Of a stretch of DNA of 64,000 nucleotides, positions 27,695 through 36,100 are shown in pieces; the stretch's first letter is position 1; every line of letters begins with the position of its first letter. The translations under genes and the position numbers were made by a program. This stretch comes from Bacteroidales bacterium (lineage in GTDB: Bacteria > Bacteroidota > Bacteroidia > Bacteroidales > UBA932). A model generated the notes under the pieces. It was not told where the DNA came from and made no database searches. It was given only the letters and a program-made list of their open reading frames with translations. The stretch lies in assembly GCA_004552965.1 (NCBI GenBank), contig SFMU01000001.1:1-64000 (forward strand). Direction: 5' to 3'.

Positions 27695-29404
27695 ATGGCA
27701 AATTATTACAGCGACTATCCGGAACTCGAGTTCCATCTTCATCATCCTCTTATGGAAAGGATTGTCGAGCTCAAGGAGCGCGGCTATTCCGACAGGGAGA
27801 CCTATGATGATGCGCCTGTCGATTTCGAAGATGCCCTTGAAAACTACAACAAGGTACTTGAGATCGCGGGAGACATCGCCGCCAACATAATCGAGCCCAA
27901 TTCCGAGAGCGTCGACCTCGAGGGTCCGCATCTTGAGAACGGCAGGATGATCTATGCCAGCAAGACATTCGAGAACATTGAAGCGATGAAGAAGGCCGGC
28001 CTGACCGGAGTCGAGATGCCCCGCAGGTACGGTGGCCTCAATCTGCCTATCACCGTCTTCACGATGATTTCCGAGATTGTCTCTGCCGCTGATTCCAGCT
28101 TCCAGAACATCTGGTCGCTCCAGAGCTGCATCGACACCCTCTACGAATTCGGAAGCGAGGAACAGCGTCAGAAGTACATCCCGAGGGTCTGCGCAGGCGA
28201 ATCCATGTCGATGGACCTTACCGAGCCGGATGCAGGTTCCGACCTTCAGAGGGTGATGCTCAAAGCCACCTTCGACGAGAAGGAGAACTGCTGGAGACTC
28301 AACGGTGTCAAGCGTTTCATCACCAACGGAGACTCCGACATCCATCTTGTCCTTGCCCGTTCCGAGGAAGGAACCCGCGACGGACGCGGTCTTTCGATGT
28401 TCATCTATGACAAGCGCGAAGGCGGAGTGGATGTCCGTCACATCGAGCACAAGCTCGGTATCCACGGCTCTCCGACCTGTGAGCTCACCTACAAGAATGC
28501 CAAGGCTGAACTCTGCGGAAGCACCCGTCTGGGTCTCATCAAGTACGTGATGGCTCTGATGAACGGGGCACGTCTGGGAATCGCGGCACAGTCCGCCGGT
28601 CTCTGCCACGAGGCCTACAAGGAGGCCCTTGCCTATGCCAGGGAAAGGGCCCAGTTCAACAAGACCATCATCGACATGCCTCCTGTCTATGACATGCTTG
28701 CGAGGATGAAGGCCAAGGTGGACGCCAGCCGAAGCCTCCTCTACCAGACAGCGCGCTATGTGGACATTTACAAGACTCTTGAGGACATCCAGAGGGAGCG
28801 CAAGCTCACTCCGGAGGAGAGGGACGAGCTCAAGCGCTACTCCCGTCTCGCCGACGCCTTCACTCCGATGTCGAAGGGCATGGCTTCCGAATATTCCAAC
28901 CAGAACGCCTACGATGCAATCTCGGTTCACGGCGGTTCGGGCTTCATCATGGAATACAAGAGCCAGCGTCTCTACCGCGATGCCAGGATCTTCTCCATCT
29001 ACGAGGGTACGACCCAGCTTCAGGTCGTGGCTGCCAGCCGCTACATCAGCAACGGCACCTATCTGAACATCATGAGGGAGATGCTTTCTGAAGAGGTGGC
29101 AGACGGGTTCAAGCCACTCAAGGCACGTGTCGCAGCCATGGTTGACCAATATGAGGCCGGTGTGGCCGCAGTCAAGGCTCATGAAAGCCAGGATGTCCAG
29201 GACTTCCTGTACAGACGTCTTTACGACATGAACGGTGTCATCCTGATGTCCCTGCTCCTGCTTGCGGATGCATCCAGGTCGGCAGAACTCTTCGGAAAGA
29301 GCGCCAACATCTATGTCAGGATGGCCGAATCCGAAGTCGCCGGGCACATGGCATACATCCGTGAGTTCAAGGCTGAGGACCTGGAGTGGTTCAAAGCCAG
29401 ATAG
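27695..29404 (+). CDS. Acyl-CoA dehydrogenase with C-terminal extension
   Basis: This flavoenzyme oxidises an acyl-CoA to enoyl-CoA and passes electrons to EtfAB. The core has 'DLTEPDAGSDLQRV', 'WRLNGVKRFITNG' and 'VHGGSGFIMEYKSQRLYRDA'. In 'IYEGTTQLQVVA' the glutamate matches the catalytic base of short- and medium-chain enzymes. At 569 residues it carries an extra helical domain of about 130 residues after the core, as in Bacteroidota members with an acyl-CoA dehydrogenase C-terminal-like domain. Chain-length specificity is unknown; with only Etf as neighbour, fermentative reduction in reverse is also possible. Confidence 0.9.
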   Translation: MANYYSDYPELEFHLHHPLMERIVELKERGYSDRETYDDAPVDFEDALENYNKVLEIAGDIAANIIEPNSESVDLEGPHLENGRMIYASKTFENIEAMKKAGLTGVEMPRRYGGLNLPITVFTMISEIVSAADSSFQNIWSLQSCIDTLYEFGSEEQRQKYIPRVCAGESMSMDLTEPDAGSDLQRVMLKATFDEKENCWRLNGVKRFITNGDSDIHLVLARSEEGTRDGRGLSMFIYDKREGGVDVRHIEHKLGIHGSPTCELTYKNAKAELCGSTRLGLIKYVMALMNGARLGIAAQSAGLCHEAYKEALAYARERAQFNKTIIDMPPVYDMLARMKAKVDASRSLLYQTARYVDIYKTLEDIQRERKLTPEERDELKRYSRLADAFTPMSKGMASEYSNQNAYDAISVHGGSGFIMEYKSQRLYRDARIFSIYEGTTQLQVVAASRYISNGTYLNIMREMLSEEVADGFKPLKARVAAMVDQYEAGVAAVKAHESQDVQDFLYRRLYDMNGVILMSLLLLADASRSAELFGKSANIYVRMAESEVAGHMAYIREFKAEDLEWFKAR

Positions 29405-29419
29405 ATATCCCTCCGGAAC

Positions 29420-30748
29420 CTATTCGGCGAGTTTGCAGATGAGGGTCGCGGAGGTGCATGACACTACTTCCACCTCCGCATATTCCCCTGCCTTGTGGAC
29501 CTTGTCCGGGAAGACACACATCTTGTTCGAACCGGTGCGTCCGCAAAGTTCCTCCGGGTTCTTTTTGGAAGGACCTTCGACGAGGACGGTGAATCTCTTG
29601 CCGACATCACGTTTATTGCTCTCCAGACTCAGACGGTTCTGGAGGGCAATTATTTCATTCAGCCTTCTGGTCTTGACCTCGAGGCTGACATCGTCAGGGT
29701 AATGCCTGGCGGCAAGGGTGCCGGGACGCTCCGAGTAGTAGAACATGTAGGCATAGTCGAACCCGACCTCACTGAATATCTTCAGCGTGTCCTGATGGTC
29801 CTCCTCGGTCTCGGAACAGAATCCGGCTATCACATCGGTGGTGATTCCGCAGTCCGGCATGGCCTTCCTGATTGCGGCTACCCTTTCGAGATACCATTCC
29901 CTGGTGTAGCGTCTCCTCATCTTTTCCAGCAGTCTGTTGCTTCCCGACTGGACAGGGAGGTGAATATGCCGGCAGATGTTCCCGTGTGAGGCCATCACGT
30001 CAATAAGCCTATCGCTGATGTCTTTCGGATGGTTGGTCGCGAAACGTACTCTCAGCAGCGGACTGATTGCGGCCACCCTTTCGAGAAGCTCCGGGAAATC
30101 CACGGTGACGCTGCCGTCCTCTGACTTCCAGAGGTAGGAATCCACATTCTGACCCAGGAGAGTGACCTCCCTGTAGCCTTTGGAGAACACATCGGCCGCC
30201 TCCCGGACGATGGTCTGCGGATCCCTGCTCCTCTCGGCTCCCCTGGTGTAGGGAACCACGCAGTAGGAGCAGACATTGTTGCAGCCCCTCATGATCGAGA
30301 TGAAGGCAGAGACTCCGTTCCTGTCCGTCCGGACCGGGATGATGTCTGCATAGGTCTCTTCGTGGGAAAGCATCACGTTGATCTGAGGCTTGTCAGGAGC
30401 CACATCCCGCAGAAGGACCGGCAGGGTCCTGTAGGAGTCCGGTCCTGCGACAAGGTCCACTTTGCCCGTCTCGAGGAGCTTGTCCTTGAGCCTTTCGGCC
30501 ATGCACCCGACAATCCCGACCACAACCTGCGGCCGGTTTTCCTTCTGCTTGTGGAACTGTTCGAGGCGTCCCCATATTCTTTGTTCCGCATTGTCCCTGA
30601 CTGAGCAGGTGTTTGCCAGAATGACGTCAGCCTCGCTGATGTCTTCGGTTCTCCCGTACCCTTCCTTGGCGAGTATCGAGAATATGACCTCGGAGTCGCC
30701 GACGTTCATCTGGCAACCATAGGTCTCGATGTAGAGTTTCTTGTTCAT
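29420..30748 (-). CDS. miaB: tRNA-2-methylthio-N6-isopentenyladenosine synthase MiaB
   Basis: MiaB adds a methylthio group to isopentenyl-A37 of tRNAs. The ATG at 30748 starts 'MNKKLYIETYGCQMNVGDSE'; the frame is open further upstream but crosses the divergent promoter region. The UPF0004 domain ('YIETYGCQMN', 'NTCSVRDNAEQRIWGR') is followed by the radical SAM domain with 'MRGCNNVCSYCVVPYTRG' (CxxxCxxC) and a C-terminal TRAM domain ('FTVLVEGPSKKN'). The protein is 442 residues. It converges on the acyl-CoA dehydrogenase, 15 bp apart. Confidence 0.95.
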   Translation of the reverse strand: MNKKLYIETYGCQMNVGDSEVIFSILAKEGYGRTEDISEADVILANTCSVRDNAEQRIWGRLEQFHKQKENRPQVVVGIVGCMAERLKDKLLETGKVDLVAGPDSYRTLPVLLRDVAPDKPQINVMLSHEETYADIIPVRTDRNGVSAFISIMRGCNNVCSYCVVPYTRGAERSRDPQTIVREAADVFSKGYREVTLLGQNVDSYLWKSEDGSVTVDFPELLERVAAISPLLRVRFATNHPKDISDRLIDVMASHGNICRHIHLPVQSGSNRLLEKMRRRYTREWYLERVAAIRKAMPDCGITTDVIAGFCSETEEDHQDTLKIFSEVGFDYAYMFYYSERPGTLAARHYPDDVSLEVKTRRLNEIIALQNRLSLESNKRDVGKRFTVLVEGPSKKNPEELCGRTGSNKMCVFPDKVHKAGEYAEVEVVSCTSATLICKLAE

Positions 30749-30757
30749 ATCTGCCTG

Positions 30758-30765
30758 CAAAGATA
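30758..30765 (-). promoter_or_regulatory. miaB promoter -7 element
   Basis: The reverse strand reads CATATCTTTG, containing TATCTTTG (TAnnTTTG). It ends only 9 bases before the miaB ATG, so the mRNA leader would be a few bases long. Confidence 0.5.
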
Positions 30766-30795
30766 TGCTTTTTTCAGCGAATTGGTATTTTTTCA

Positions 30796-30803
30796 TATCT
30801 TTG
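30796..30803 (+). promoter_or_regulatory. Promoter -7 element of the lipoprotein - SPOR - rpoN operon
   Basis: TATCTTTG (preceded by TTCA) fits TAnnTTTG and ends 12 bp before the ATG at 30816. It is divergent from and close to the miaB promoter, with overlapping -33 regions. No TTG is present at the usual distance. Confidence 0.5.
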
Positions 30804-30815
30804 CATATTGTCAAC

Positions 30816-31316
30816 ATGAGCAGGTATATGAAACATATGACCGGAAGAATCAAGGTCCTGCTGGCCTTCCTTGCCTTCGCCGTCACCCTGGCAGGTTGCG
30901 GTGTCTCCAAGGTCAAGGACATCAAAGTCACCTCCTTCGGCATCGAGTCATACTCGCTGAGGGGCTTGAGGTCGCTCGAAGCGGTGGTCGCCCTCGGAAT
31001 AGACAACCCTTCATTCGAGTTTACCGTGACCGACCTTGCAGGGACCATCCTTTACAATGGCGAGAATTTTGCTTCCTATGCTGCCGATTCCGTCAGGGTG
31101 GCTGCCAGATGCGAATCGGTCTACGATTTGAAATGCACCGCTACGCTCAGCGACGGGGTTACACTCCGGAATTTGCTGATGCTGGCCGGTTCCGGAGGCC
31201 TGGATGGACTTACGACAGACGTGGAGGCAAAGGTGATTCTCCGCAACGGAGTTGCGAAGAAGATCAGGGTGAAGAATCTGGACATCGCCGAAATGGTGCG
31301 CAAACAACAGCAGTAA
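30816..31316 (+). CDS. LEA-type lipoprotein
   Basis: The ATG at 30816 gives 166 residues; an ATG four codons later is also possible. The N-terminus is a lipoprotein signal peptide with lipobox 'VTLAGC'. The remainder looks like a single beta-sandwich of the late-embryogenesis-abundant (LEA14/WHy) type: 'LEAVVALGIDNPSFEFTVTD' and 'GTILYNGENFASYA' are typical of that fold. Function of such proteins in Bacteroidota is unknown; a role at the outer membrane is inferred from the lipid anchor. It starts an operon with a SPOR-domain protein and rpoN. Confidence 0.65.
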   Translation: MSRYMKHMTGRIKVLLAFLAFAVTLAGCGVSKVKDIKVTSFGIESYSLRGLRSLEAVVALGIDNPSFEFTVTDLAGTILYNGENFASYAADSVRVAARCESVYDLKCTATLSDGVTLRNLLMLAGSGGLDGLTTDVEAKVILRNGVAKKIRVKNLDIAEMVRKQQQ

Positions 31317-31321
31317 GAAGA

Positions 31322-31894
31322 ATGAATATGAATGGATACATAAGATTGGCAACAGTGGTGGCGGTCCTGTTTTTCGCAGGAACCGTCAGGATGCAGGCGC
31401 AGACTGTCAAAGGACAGTCTCCGGATTCGCTTGCCCTTTCGATGAGCACGGTCATGGACTCGACCCTGATGGGGAAGAGCATATTCAGCATCCTTCCGGG
31501 TTCCGGAAGAAACGGCTCGCAGTCTGTTGTCAGCGTCAATCAGTCGGATGCTGTGCTCAAAGCTCTGAACAGCCACATAGCAGCCAATTCCGAAAGGAAA
31601 CTCAGCGGTTACCGCGTAAGAATATTCAGTGACAACAAGCAGAACGCCAGAACCGCTTCCGAGGCTGCTCTGGAGACCTTCAAGGGCAAGTTCCCCGGTT
31701 GTCCGGCCTATCGCACCTACACCAATCCTTTCTTCAAGGTGACGGTGGGCGATTTCCGTACCAAGTCGGAAGCCATGCTCATGCTGCAGCAGGTCAAGAG
31801 TATTTTCCCGACGGCATTCATCGTCCCGGAAACAATCAACTATCCTGCTCTCAACAAAAGTGTGGTCTTCAATTCCATCATAAGCGGCAACTAG
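31322..31894 (+). CDS. Secreted SPOR-domain protein
   Basis: This 190-residue protein has a signal peptide (residues 1-24, ending RMQAQ) and a C-terminal SPOR domain at about residues 90-170 ('GYRVRIFSDNKQNARTASEA', 'YRTYTNPFFKVTVGDFRTKS', 'LMLQQVKSIFPTAFIV'). SPOR domains bind peptidoglycan lacking stem peptides, often at the septum. The middle region is Ser-rich. Two in-frame ATGs lie at 31322 and 31328; the second is inside a GAATATG heptamer. It starts 5 bp after the lipoprotein and ends 2 bp before rpoN. Confidence 0.8.
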   Translation: MNMNGYIRLATVVAVLFFAGTVRMQAQTVKGQSPDSLALSMSTVMDSTLMGKSIFSILPGSGRNGSQSVVSVNQSDAVLKALNSHIAANSERKLSGYRVRIFSDNKQNARTASEAALETFKGKFPGCPAYRTYTNPFFKVTVGDFRTKSEAMLMLQQVKSIFPTAFIVPETINYPALNKSVVFNSIISGN

Positions 31895-31896
31895 TC

Positions 31897-33333
31897 ATGG
31901 CAACGATCAAACAGGGACTGGAACTCAAGCAGAAGCAGAAACTGTCCCCTCTGCAGATTCAGACCATCCATCTCATCGAACTTCCCATCCAGGAACTGGA
32001 GCAGAAGATCCGCAGTGAGATAGAGGAGAACCCTGTGCTTGATGATTCCCCGGTTCAGGATTCGGAGGAAAACTCCGATGAGACCAAGGACGTGTCCATT
32101 GACGAGAGTCTGGACAGCGACGGCGGGATACCTGACTACAAGCTCCATGTCAACAATTCGGGCAAGGACGACAACCGGTCCCAGAACAACATCATGTCCT
32201 TCCAGGAGAGTTTCACCCAGAGCCTTCTGGAGCAGCTGGGCTACCGTCACCTGTCCGACAGGGAGTACAAGATAGCGGCGTTTCTGATCGGAAGCCTGGA
32301 CGAGGACGGATACCTCCGCAGGGACATCGAGTCGATTGTCGATGACCTTGCATTCAAAGCTTCCATAGAGACTGACAGTGAAGAGGTTCTGCGCCTGCTG
32401 AGGATTATTCAGGAATTCGAGCCTTACGGTGTCGGCGCCAGAAACCTGCAGGAATGCCTTCTCATCCAGCTTCAGGTGCAGGAGAGGGATTGCAGGTCGA
32501 AGGAGACCGAAAATGCAATCAGGGTTATCAGGGATTATTTCAAGGATTTCTCCAACAAGCATTTCGACCGTATCATGAACCGTCTTTCGCTGTCCAGGGC
32601 AGAGATGCGTTCAGTGATCGACAAGATTGTCAAGCTGAATCCGTCTCCTGGCGGACAGATTGACGATTCCTACAATGACAAGGCCCAGCAGATTGTGCCT
32701 GACTTCGCCTTGACCATCGGCGAGGATGGCGAGTTCAAGCTCAGCATGCCCCGGTTCACTATTCCGGAAATCAGGGTCAACCGCAGTTATGCCCAGCTCC
32801 TGAAGGAGACGGACAACACCTCCGGCCGGCAGCAGAAGGAAGCGGCCGCTTTCGTCAAGCAGAAGATCGATTCGGCAAAATGGTTTGTCGAGGCTCTCAA
32901 GCAGCGTCAGAACACTCTGGAGAGCACGATGCGCGCGATCCTGAACTATCAGCACGACTATTTTGTCGACGGGGATGAGTCCAATCTGAAGCCTATGGTC
33001 CTGAAGGACATCGCAGAGATCACAGGTTTCGACATCTCTACCATCTCCCGCGTTGTCAGCAGCAAGTACATCGAAACCCATTTCGGAATATACCCTCTCA
33101 AGTTCTTCTTCTCCGAAGGACTGGAAAACAGCGAAGGCAATGAGGTCTCGACCCGCGAACTCAAGAAAGCTCTCCGCGAGATAGTGGATAACGAGGACAA
33201 GAGCAAGCCGCTCACCGATGACCAGCTTGTCGCGATGATGAATGAGAAGGGTTACAAGGTCGCGCGGCGCACCATCGCCAAGTACCGCAACCAGCTTGAC
33301 ATCCCGAAGGCTAGCCAGAGAAAGGATATTTGA
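31897..33333 (+). CDS. rpoN: RNA polymerase sigma-54 factor
   Basis: Sigma-54 directs polymerase to -24/-12 promoters and needs an activator ATPase. The 478-residue protein begins with the Gln-rich activator-contact region ('KQGLELKQKQKLSPLQIQTI'), then an acidic segment, the core-binding domain and the DNA-binding domain. The RpoN box appears as 'ARRTIAKYRNQL' near residue 456, and the helix-turn-helix as 'LKDIAEITGFDISTISRVVS'. It begins 2 bp after the SPOR gene. Its 3' end overlaps the end of convergent radC by 23 bp. Confidence 0.95.
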   Translation: MATIKQGLELKQKQKLSPLQIQTIHLIELPIQELEQKIRSEIEENPVLDDSPVQDSEENSDETKDVSIDESLDSDGGIPDYKLHVNNSGKDDNRSQNNIMSFQESFTQSLLEQLGYRHLSDREYKIAAFLIGSLDEDGYLRRDIESIVDDLAFKASIETDSEEVLRLLRIIQEFEPYGVGARNLQECLLIQLQVQERDCRSKETENAIRVIRDYFKDFSNKHFDRIMNRLSLSRAEMRSVIDKIVKLNPSPGGQIDDSYNDKAQQIVPDFALTIGEDGEFKLSMPRFTIPEIRVNRSYAQLLKETDNTSGRQQKEAAAFVKQKIDSAKWFVEALKQRQNTLESTMRAILNYQHDYFVDGDESNLKPMVLKDIAEITGFDISTISRVVSSKYIETHFGIYPLKFFFSEGLENSEGNEVSTRELKKALREIVDNEDKSKPLTDDQLVAMMNEKGYKVARRTIAKYRNQLDIPKASQRKDI

Positions 33334-34006
33334 TCCCGTCGTCCGCGAAACTGAAATAGCAGTCGTCGCAGATGATCAAGTGGTCTACCAAGGCTATGTC
33401 GAAGAGATTGGCCGCCTTTTTCAGGTTCTCGGTTTCTGCTATGTCCCTCTCGCTGGGTCTGGGATTGCCTGATGGGTGATTGTGGATCAGGACTATCCCT
33501 GAGGCATGCCTTGAGATTGCCTCCTTCACCACTATCTTCGGATCCACTATTGTTGCAGAGCTTCCTCCTTTGCTGACCATCGTCTTGTGGACCGGATAGT
33601 TGGACCGGTTCAGGAAGATAGCCCAAAGTTCTTCGTGCAACAGCCCCTTCATCTTCGGAGCCATGATTTTCCAGATCGATTCGGGTCCGGACACAGGCTT
33701 TCTGTCTATTCCGGGCTCTTCCAGGCATCTTCTCTTGCCCAGCTCGAAAGCCGCTGTGATGACGGCGCTCCTCCCGGGGCCTATCCCATCTGTTTCCGAC
33801 ATGTCCTGGACGGTCATCGAGGCGATTGCCCCCAATCTGCCCTCCGACCTGGCCAGAAGCCTGTTGGCTACCTCCAGGACGTTTTCCTTCTGAGTGCCCG
33901 AGCCGATGAGTATTGCCAGCAGTTCAGCGTTGGTCAGGGCTCCCGCCCCTTTCGAGGCCATCTTTTCCCTTGGCCTCTCTTCAGTGCACAGTTCCTTTAT
34001 CTTCAT
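33311..34006 (-). CDS. radC: RadC/DUF2466 family JAMM protein
   Basis: The 231-residue protein has an N-terminal UPF0758 region ('RPREKMASKGAGALTNAELL', with helix-hairpin-helix-like 'ADGIGPGRSAVI'-type 'SETDGIGPGRSAVI') and a C-terminal JAMM metalloprotease-like domain. The metal motif 'LIHNHPSGNPRPSERD' (HxH...S...D) is intact near residues 173-188. Despite the old name a DNA-repair role is not established. It overlaps rpoN at its 3' end. The start codon lies within a GAATATG heptamer and no TAnnTTTG element is obvious upstream. Confidence 0.9.
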   Translation of the reverse strand: MKIKELCTEERPREKMASKGAGALTNAELLAILIGSGTQKENVLEVANRLLARSEGRLGAIASMTVQDMSETDGIGPGRSAVITAAFELGKRRCLEEPGIDRKPVSGPESIWKIMAPKMKGLLHEELWAIFLNRSNYPVHKTMVSKGGSSATIVDPKIVVKEAISRHASGIVLIHNHPSGNPRPSERDIAETENLKKAANLFDIALVDHLIICDDCYFSFADDGIKYPFSG

Positions 34007-34048
34007 ATTCCTTTCCCCTCTTGCTGTCTGAATTTTTTGTGAATATGA

Positions 34049-34136
34049 GCATCCGGAACGTAAAAAACCTCAAGAAACGTAAATGTTTCCCGAGGTTTTT
34101 CTGTTTTTTACGCATTTTTCAGATGCGCATCCGGAA
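34049..34136. terminator. Terminator after the split transketolase (stem 34063-34100), flanked by a GCATCCGGAA direct repeat
   Basis: AAAAACCTC (34063-34071) pairs with GAGGTTTTT (34092-34100). An inner stem GAAAC/GTTTC is separated by small symmetric bulges, and T-rich tracts flank it on both strands. It would stop transcription leaving the transketolase genes and is close to symmetric. The decamer GCATCCGGAA occurs at 34049-34058 and again at 34127-34136, on either side of the hairpin. Confidence 0.75.
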
Positions 34137-34140
34137 AGAT

Positions 34141-35091
34141 TTATTTCCTCTCCATGACCTTCTTGGCTGCCTGGGCGATGTGGGCTGCGTCCATACCGTA
34201 GGCTGCGAGGAGCTCTGCAGGGGTACCGCTCTGGCCGAACTGGTCTTTGCCGTTGACATATTCAATCGGCTTAGGGCTGGTCGATGCGAGCACGCCGGCG
34301 ATGAGTTCTCCGAGTCCGCCTGCCATGTTGTGCTCTTCAGCGACTACAACTGCGCCGGTCTTCACTGCAGAAGCGATGACGGCTTCAGTGTCGAGAGGCT
34401 TGATGGTGGCGATGTCGATGACCTCTGCGCAGATTCCCTCTGCTTCGAGAGCTTCAGCTGCCTGAAGGGCTTCCCAAACCATGTGGCCGGTAGCGAAGAT
34501 GGTGACATCCTTGCCCTCGTTGAGAACATATGCCTTGCCGATCTCGAAAGGCTCGTCAGGCATGAAGTCGGCAACCTTCGGTCTTCCGAAACGCAGGTAG
34601 ACCGGTCCGTCGTACTTTGCGGCGGCGATGGTGGCGTTCTTTGTCTGTGTCCAGTCGCAAGGATTGATCACGACCATGTTCGGAAGGGCGCGCATGAGGG
34701 CGATGTCCTCCATGGTCTGGTGGGTGGCTCCGTCCTCTCCGAGGGTGATTCCTGCGTGAGAGGAAGCGATCTTGACGTTGGTCTCGCCGTAGCAGACCTC
34801 CATGCGGATCTGGTCATAGACCCTGCCGGTCACGAACTCTGCGAATGATCCCACGAAAGGAATCTTTCCGCCGATTGCAAGACCGGCTGCGGCTCCGACC
34901 ATGTTGGCCTCTGCGATACCGCATTCGTAATACCTCTCAGGGAAGGCATCTGCAAATGCTTCCATCTTGAGGGAACCTTTGAGGTCGGCGGTGAGGGCAA
35001 CTACGTTTGCATCAGCCTTTCCTGCTTCGTAGAGACCTGCTCCGAAACCGCTGCGGGTGTCTTTCTTTCCTTTGTCTGTATATTTTTTCAT
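34141..35091 (-). CDS. Transketolase, C-terminal (pyrimidine-binding) subunit
   Basis: This 316-residue protein corresponds to the pyrimidine-binding and C-terminal domains of transketolase. It shows 'YECGIAEANMVGAAAGLAIG', with the glutamate that activates thiamine diphosphate, 'ASHAGITLGEDGATHQTMED' and 'EEHNMAGGLGELIAGVL'. It forms an active enzyme only with the product of the preceding gene, 22 bp upstream. The pair interconverts sugar phosphates in the pentose phosphate pathway; a related two-gene form of DXP-synthase-like enzymes is less likely. Confidence 0.88.
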   Translation of the reverse strand: MKKYTDKGKKDTRSGFGAGLYEAGKADANVVALTADLKGSLKMEAFADAFPERYYECGIAEANMVGAAAGLAIGGKIPFVGSFAEFVTGRVYDQIRMEVCYGETNVKIASSHAGITLGEDGATHQTMEDIALMRALPNMVVINPCDWTQTKNATIAAAKYDGPVYLRFGRPKVADFMPDEPFEIGKAYVLNEGKDVTIFATGHMVWEALQAAEALEAEGICAEVIDIATIKPLDTEAVIASAVKTGAVVVAEEHNMAGGLGELIAGVLASTSPKPIEYVNGKDQFGQSGTPAELLAAYGMDAAHIAQAAKKVMERK

Positions 35092-35113
35092 GATTTTGCC
35101 TGATTATTATCGA

Positions 35114-35959
35114 TTAGAAATCTCCCATTGTCTCCTCAAGCTGTGCCATTGCGACAGCGCACTGCTCCTCTGATGGAGCGTTGCCGTGCCACTTGTGGGT
35201 GCCTGCCATGAAATCGACTCCGTGACCCATTTCGGTGTTGAAGAGAATCATGATCGGCTTGCCGTGGCCTTCTTTTGCCTTTGCCTGTGCGAATGCATCG
35301 AGGACCTTGTCCATGTCGTGTCCGTCAGACTCGATGACATCCCAGCCGAATGCCTCCCACTTGGCCTTGAGGTCACCCAGACCTGCTACGCTTTCAGTCG
35401 TGCCGTCGATCTGCTGGTGGTTTCTGTCGGTCATTGCGATGAGGTTGTCGACCTTGTGGTGAGCGGCGAACATTGCGCCTTCCCAGATCTGTCCCTCTTC
35501 GCTCTCACCGTCACCGAGCATTGTGAAGACGGTGTGGTTGTCGTTGTCAAGTTTCTTGGCGAGGGCGATGCCGATGGCTGCGGAAAGACCCTGGCCGAGG
35601 GAACCTGAGGTCTGGACGATTCCCGGCAGACCCTTCTCAACTGAAGGATGACCCTGGAGGCGGGTTCCGAATTTGCGGAAAGTCGCCATCTCAGCTACAG
35701 GGAAATAGCCGGATCTTGAAAGAAGCGAGTAGTAAACCGGAGTGAGGTGACCGGCGGAGAGGATGAATGCATCCTGCCCTTTCGAATCCCTGGTCCAGGT
35801 CTCCGGGTTGTGGTCCATGACGTTGAAGTACAACGCTGTCAGGAAGTCGGCGCAGCTCATGGAGCCGCCCGGATGTCCGGACTTGGCCTTTGTGACCATC
35901 CTGATGATGTCTCTCCTTACCTGAGAGGCGGTCTTTTTCAAATCTTCAGCTGATTGCAT
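35114..35959 (-). CDS. Transketolase, N-terminal (thiamine diphosphate-binding) subunit
   Basis: The 281-residue N-terminal half carries 'TKAKSGHPGGSMSCADFLTA' and the diphosphate-binding motif 'MLGDGESEEGQIWEGAMFAA' with 'RNHQQIDG', at about residues 146-178. Transketolase is a single chain of about 660 residues in many bacteria; the split two-gene form is seen here. It is transcribed divergently from the 2-oxoacid dehydrogenase operon, from a -7 box at 36010-36017. Confidence 0.88.
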   Translation of the reverse strand: MQSAEDLKKTASQVRRDIIRMVTKAKSGHPGGSMSCADFLTALYFNVMDHNPETWTRDSKGQDAFILSAGHLTPVYYSLLSRSGYFPVAEMATFRKFGTRLQGHPSVEKGLPGIVQTSGSLGQGLSAAIGIALAKKLDNDNHTVFTMLGDGESEEGQIWEGAMFAAHHKVDNLIAMTDRNHQQIDGTTESVAGLGDLKAKWEAFGWDVIESDGHDMDKVLDAFAQAKAKEGHGKPIMILFNTEMGHGVDFMAGTHKWHGNAPSEEQCAVAMAQLEETMGDF

Positions 35960-36009
35960 TTTCTATTTGATATTTTGAATTTGATTTATGGTAATTCTCA
36001 TTTCGAAAG

Positions 36010-36017
36010 CAAATATA
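36010..36017 (-). promoter_or_regulatory. Promoter -7 element of the split transketolase operon
   Basis: The reverse strand reads TATATTTG, an exact TAnnTTTG, about 50 bp upstream of the start at 35959. No upstream TTG is evident. Confidence 0.5.
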
Positions 36018-36044
36018 AACCTTTTTTATATGTGGGAGAAATTT

Positions 36045-36052
36045 TATCTTTG
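36045..36052 (+). promoter_or_regulatory. Promoter -7 element of the 2-oxoacid dehydrogenase operon
   Basis: TATCTTTG matches TAnnTTTG and lies 48 bp before the E2 start. A T-run, but no clear TTG, lies at the -33 distance. Confidence 0.5.
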
Positions 36053-36100
36053 TTGGATTGAAAATTTGATTGAAATTCAAAGTTTAATTATCATAATTTA

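Noticed and set aside
25767..29347. Very long open frames on the strand opposite etfB-etfA and the acyl-CoA dehydrogenase (about 590 and 560 codons)
   Set aside because: They mirror strongly conserved genes on the plus strand and arise from codon bias in GC-rich DNA; their translations are rich in His, Arg, Asp and Val with no domain signature.
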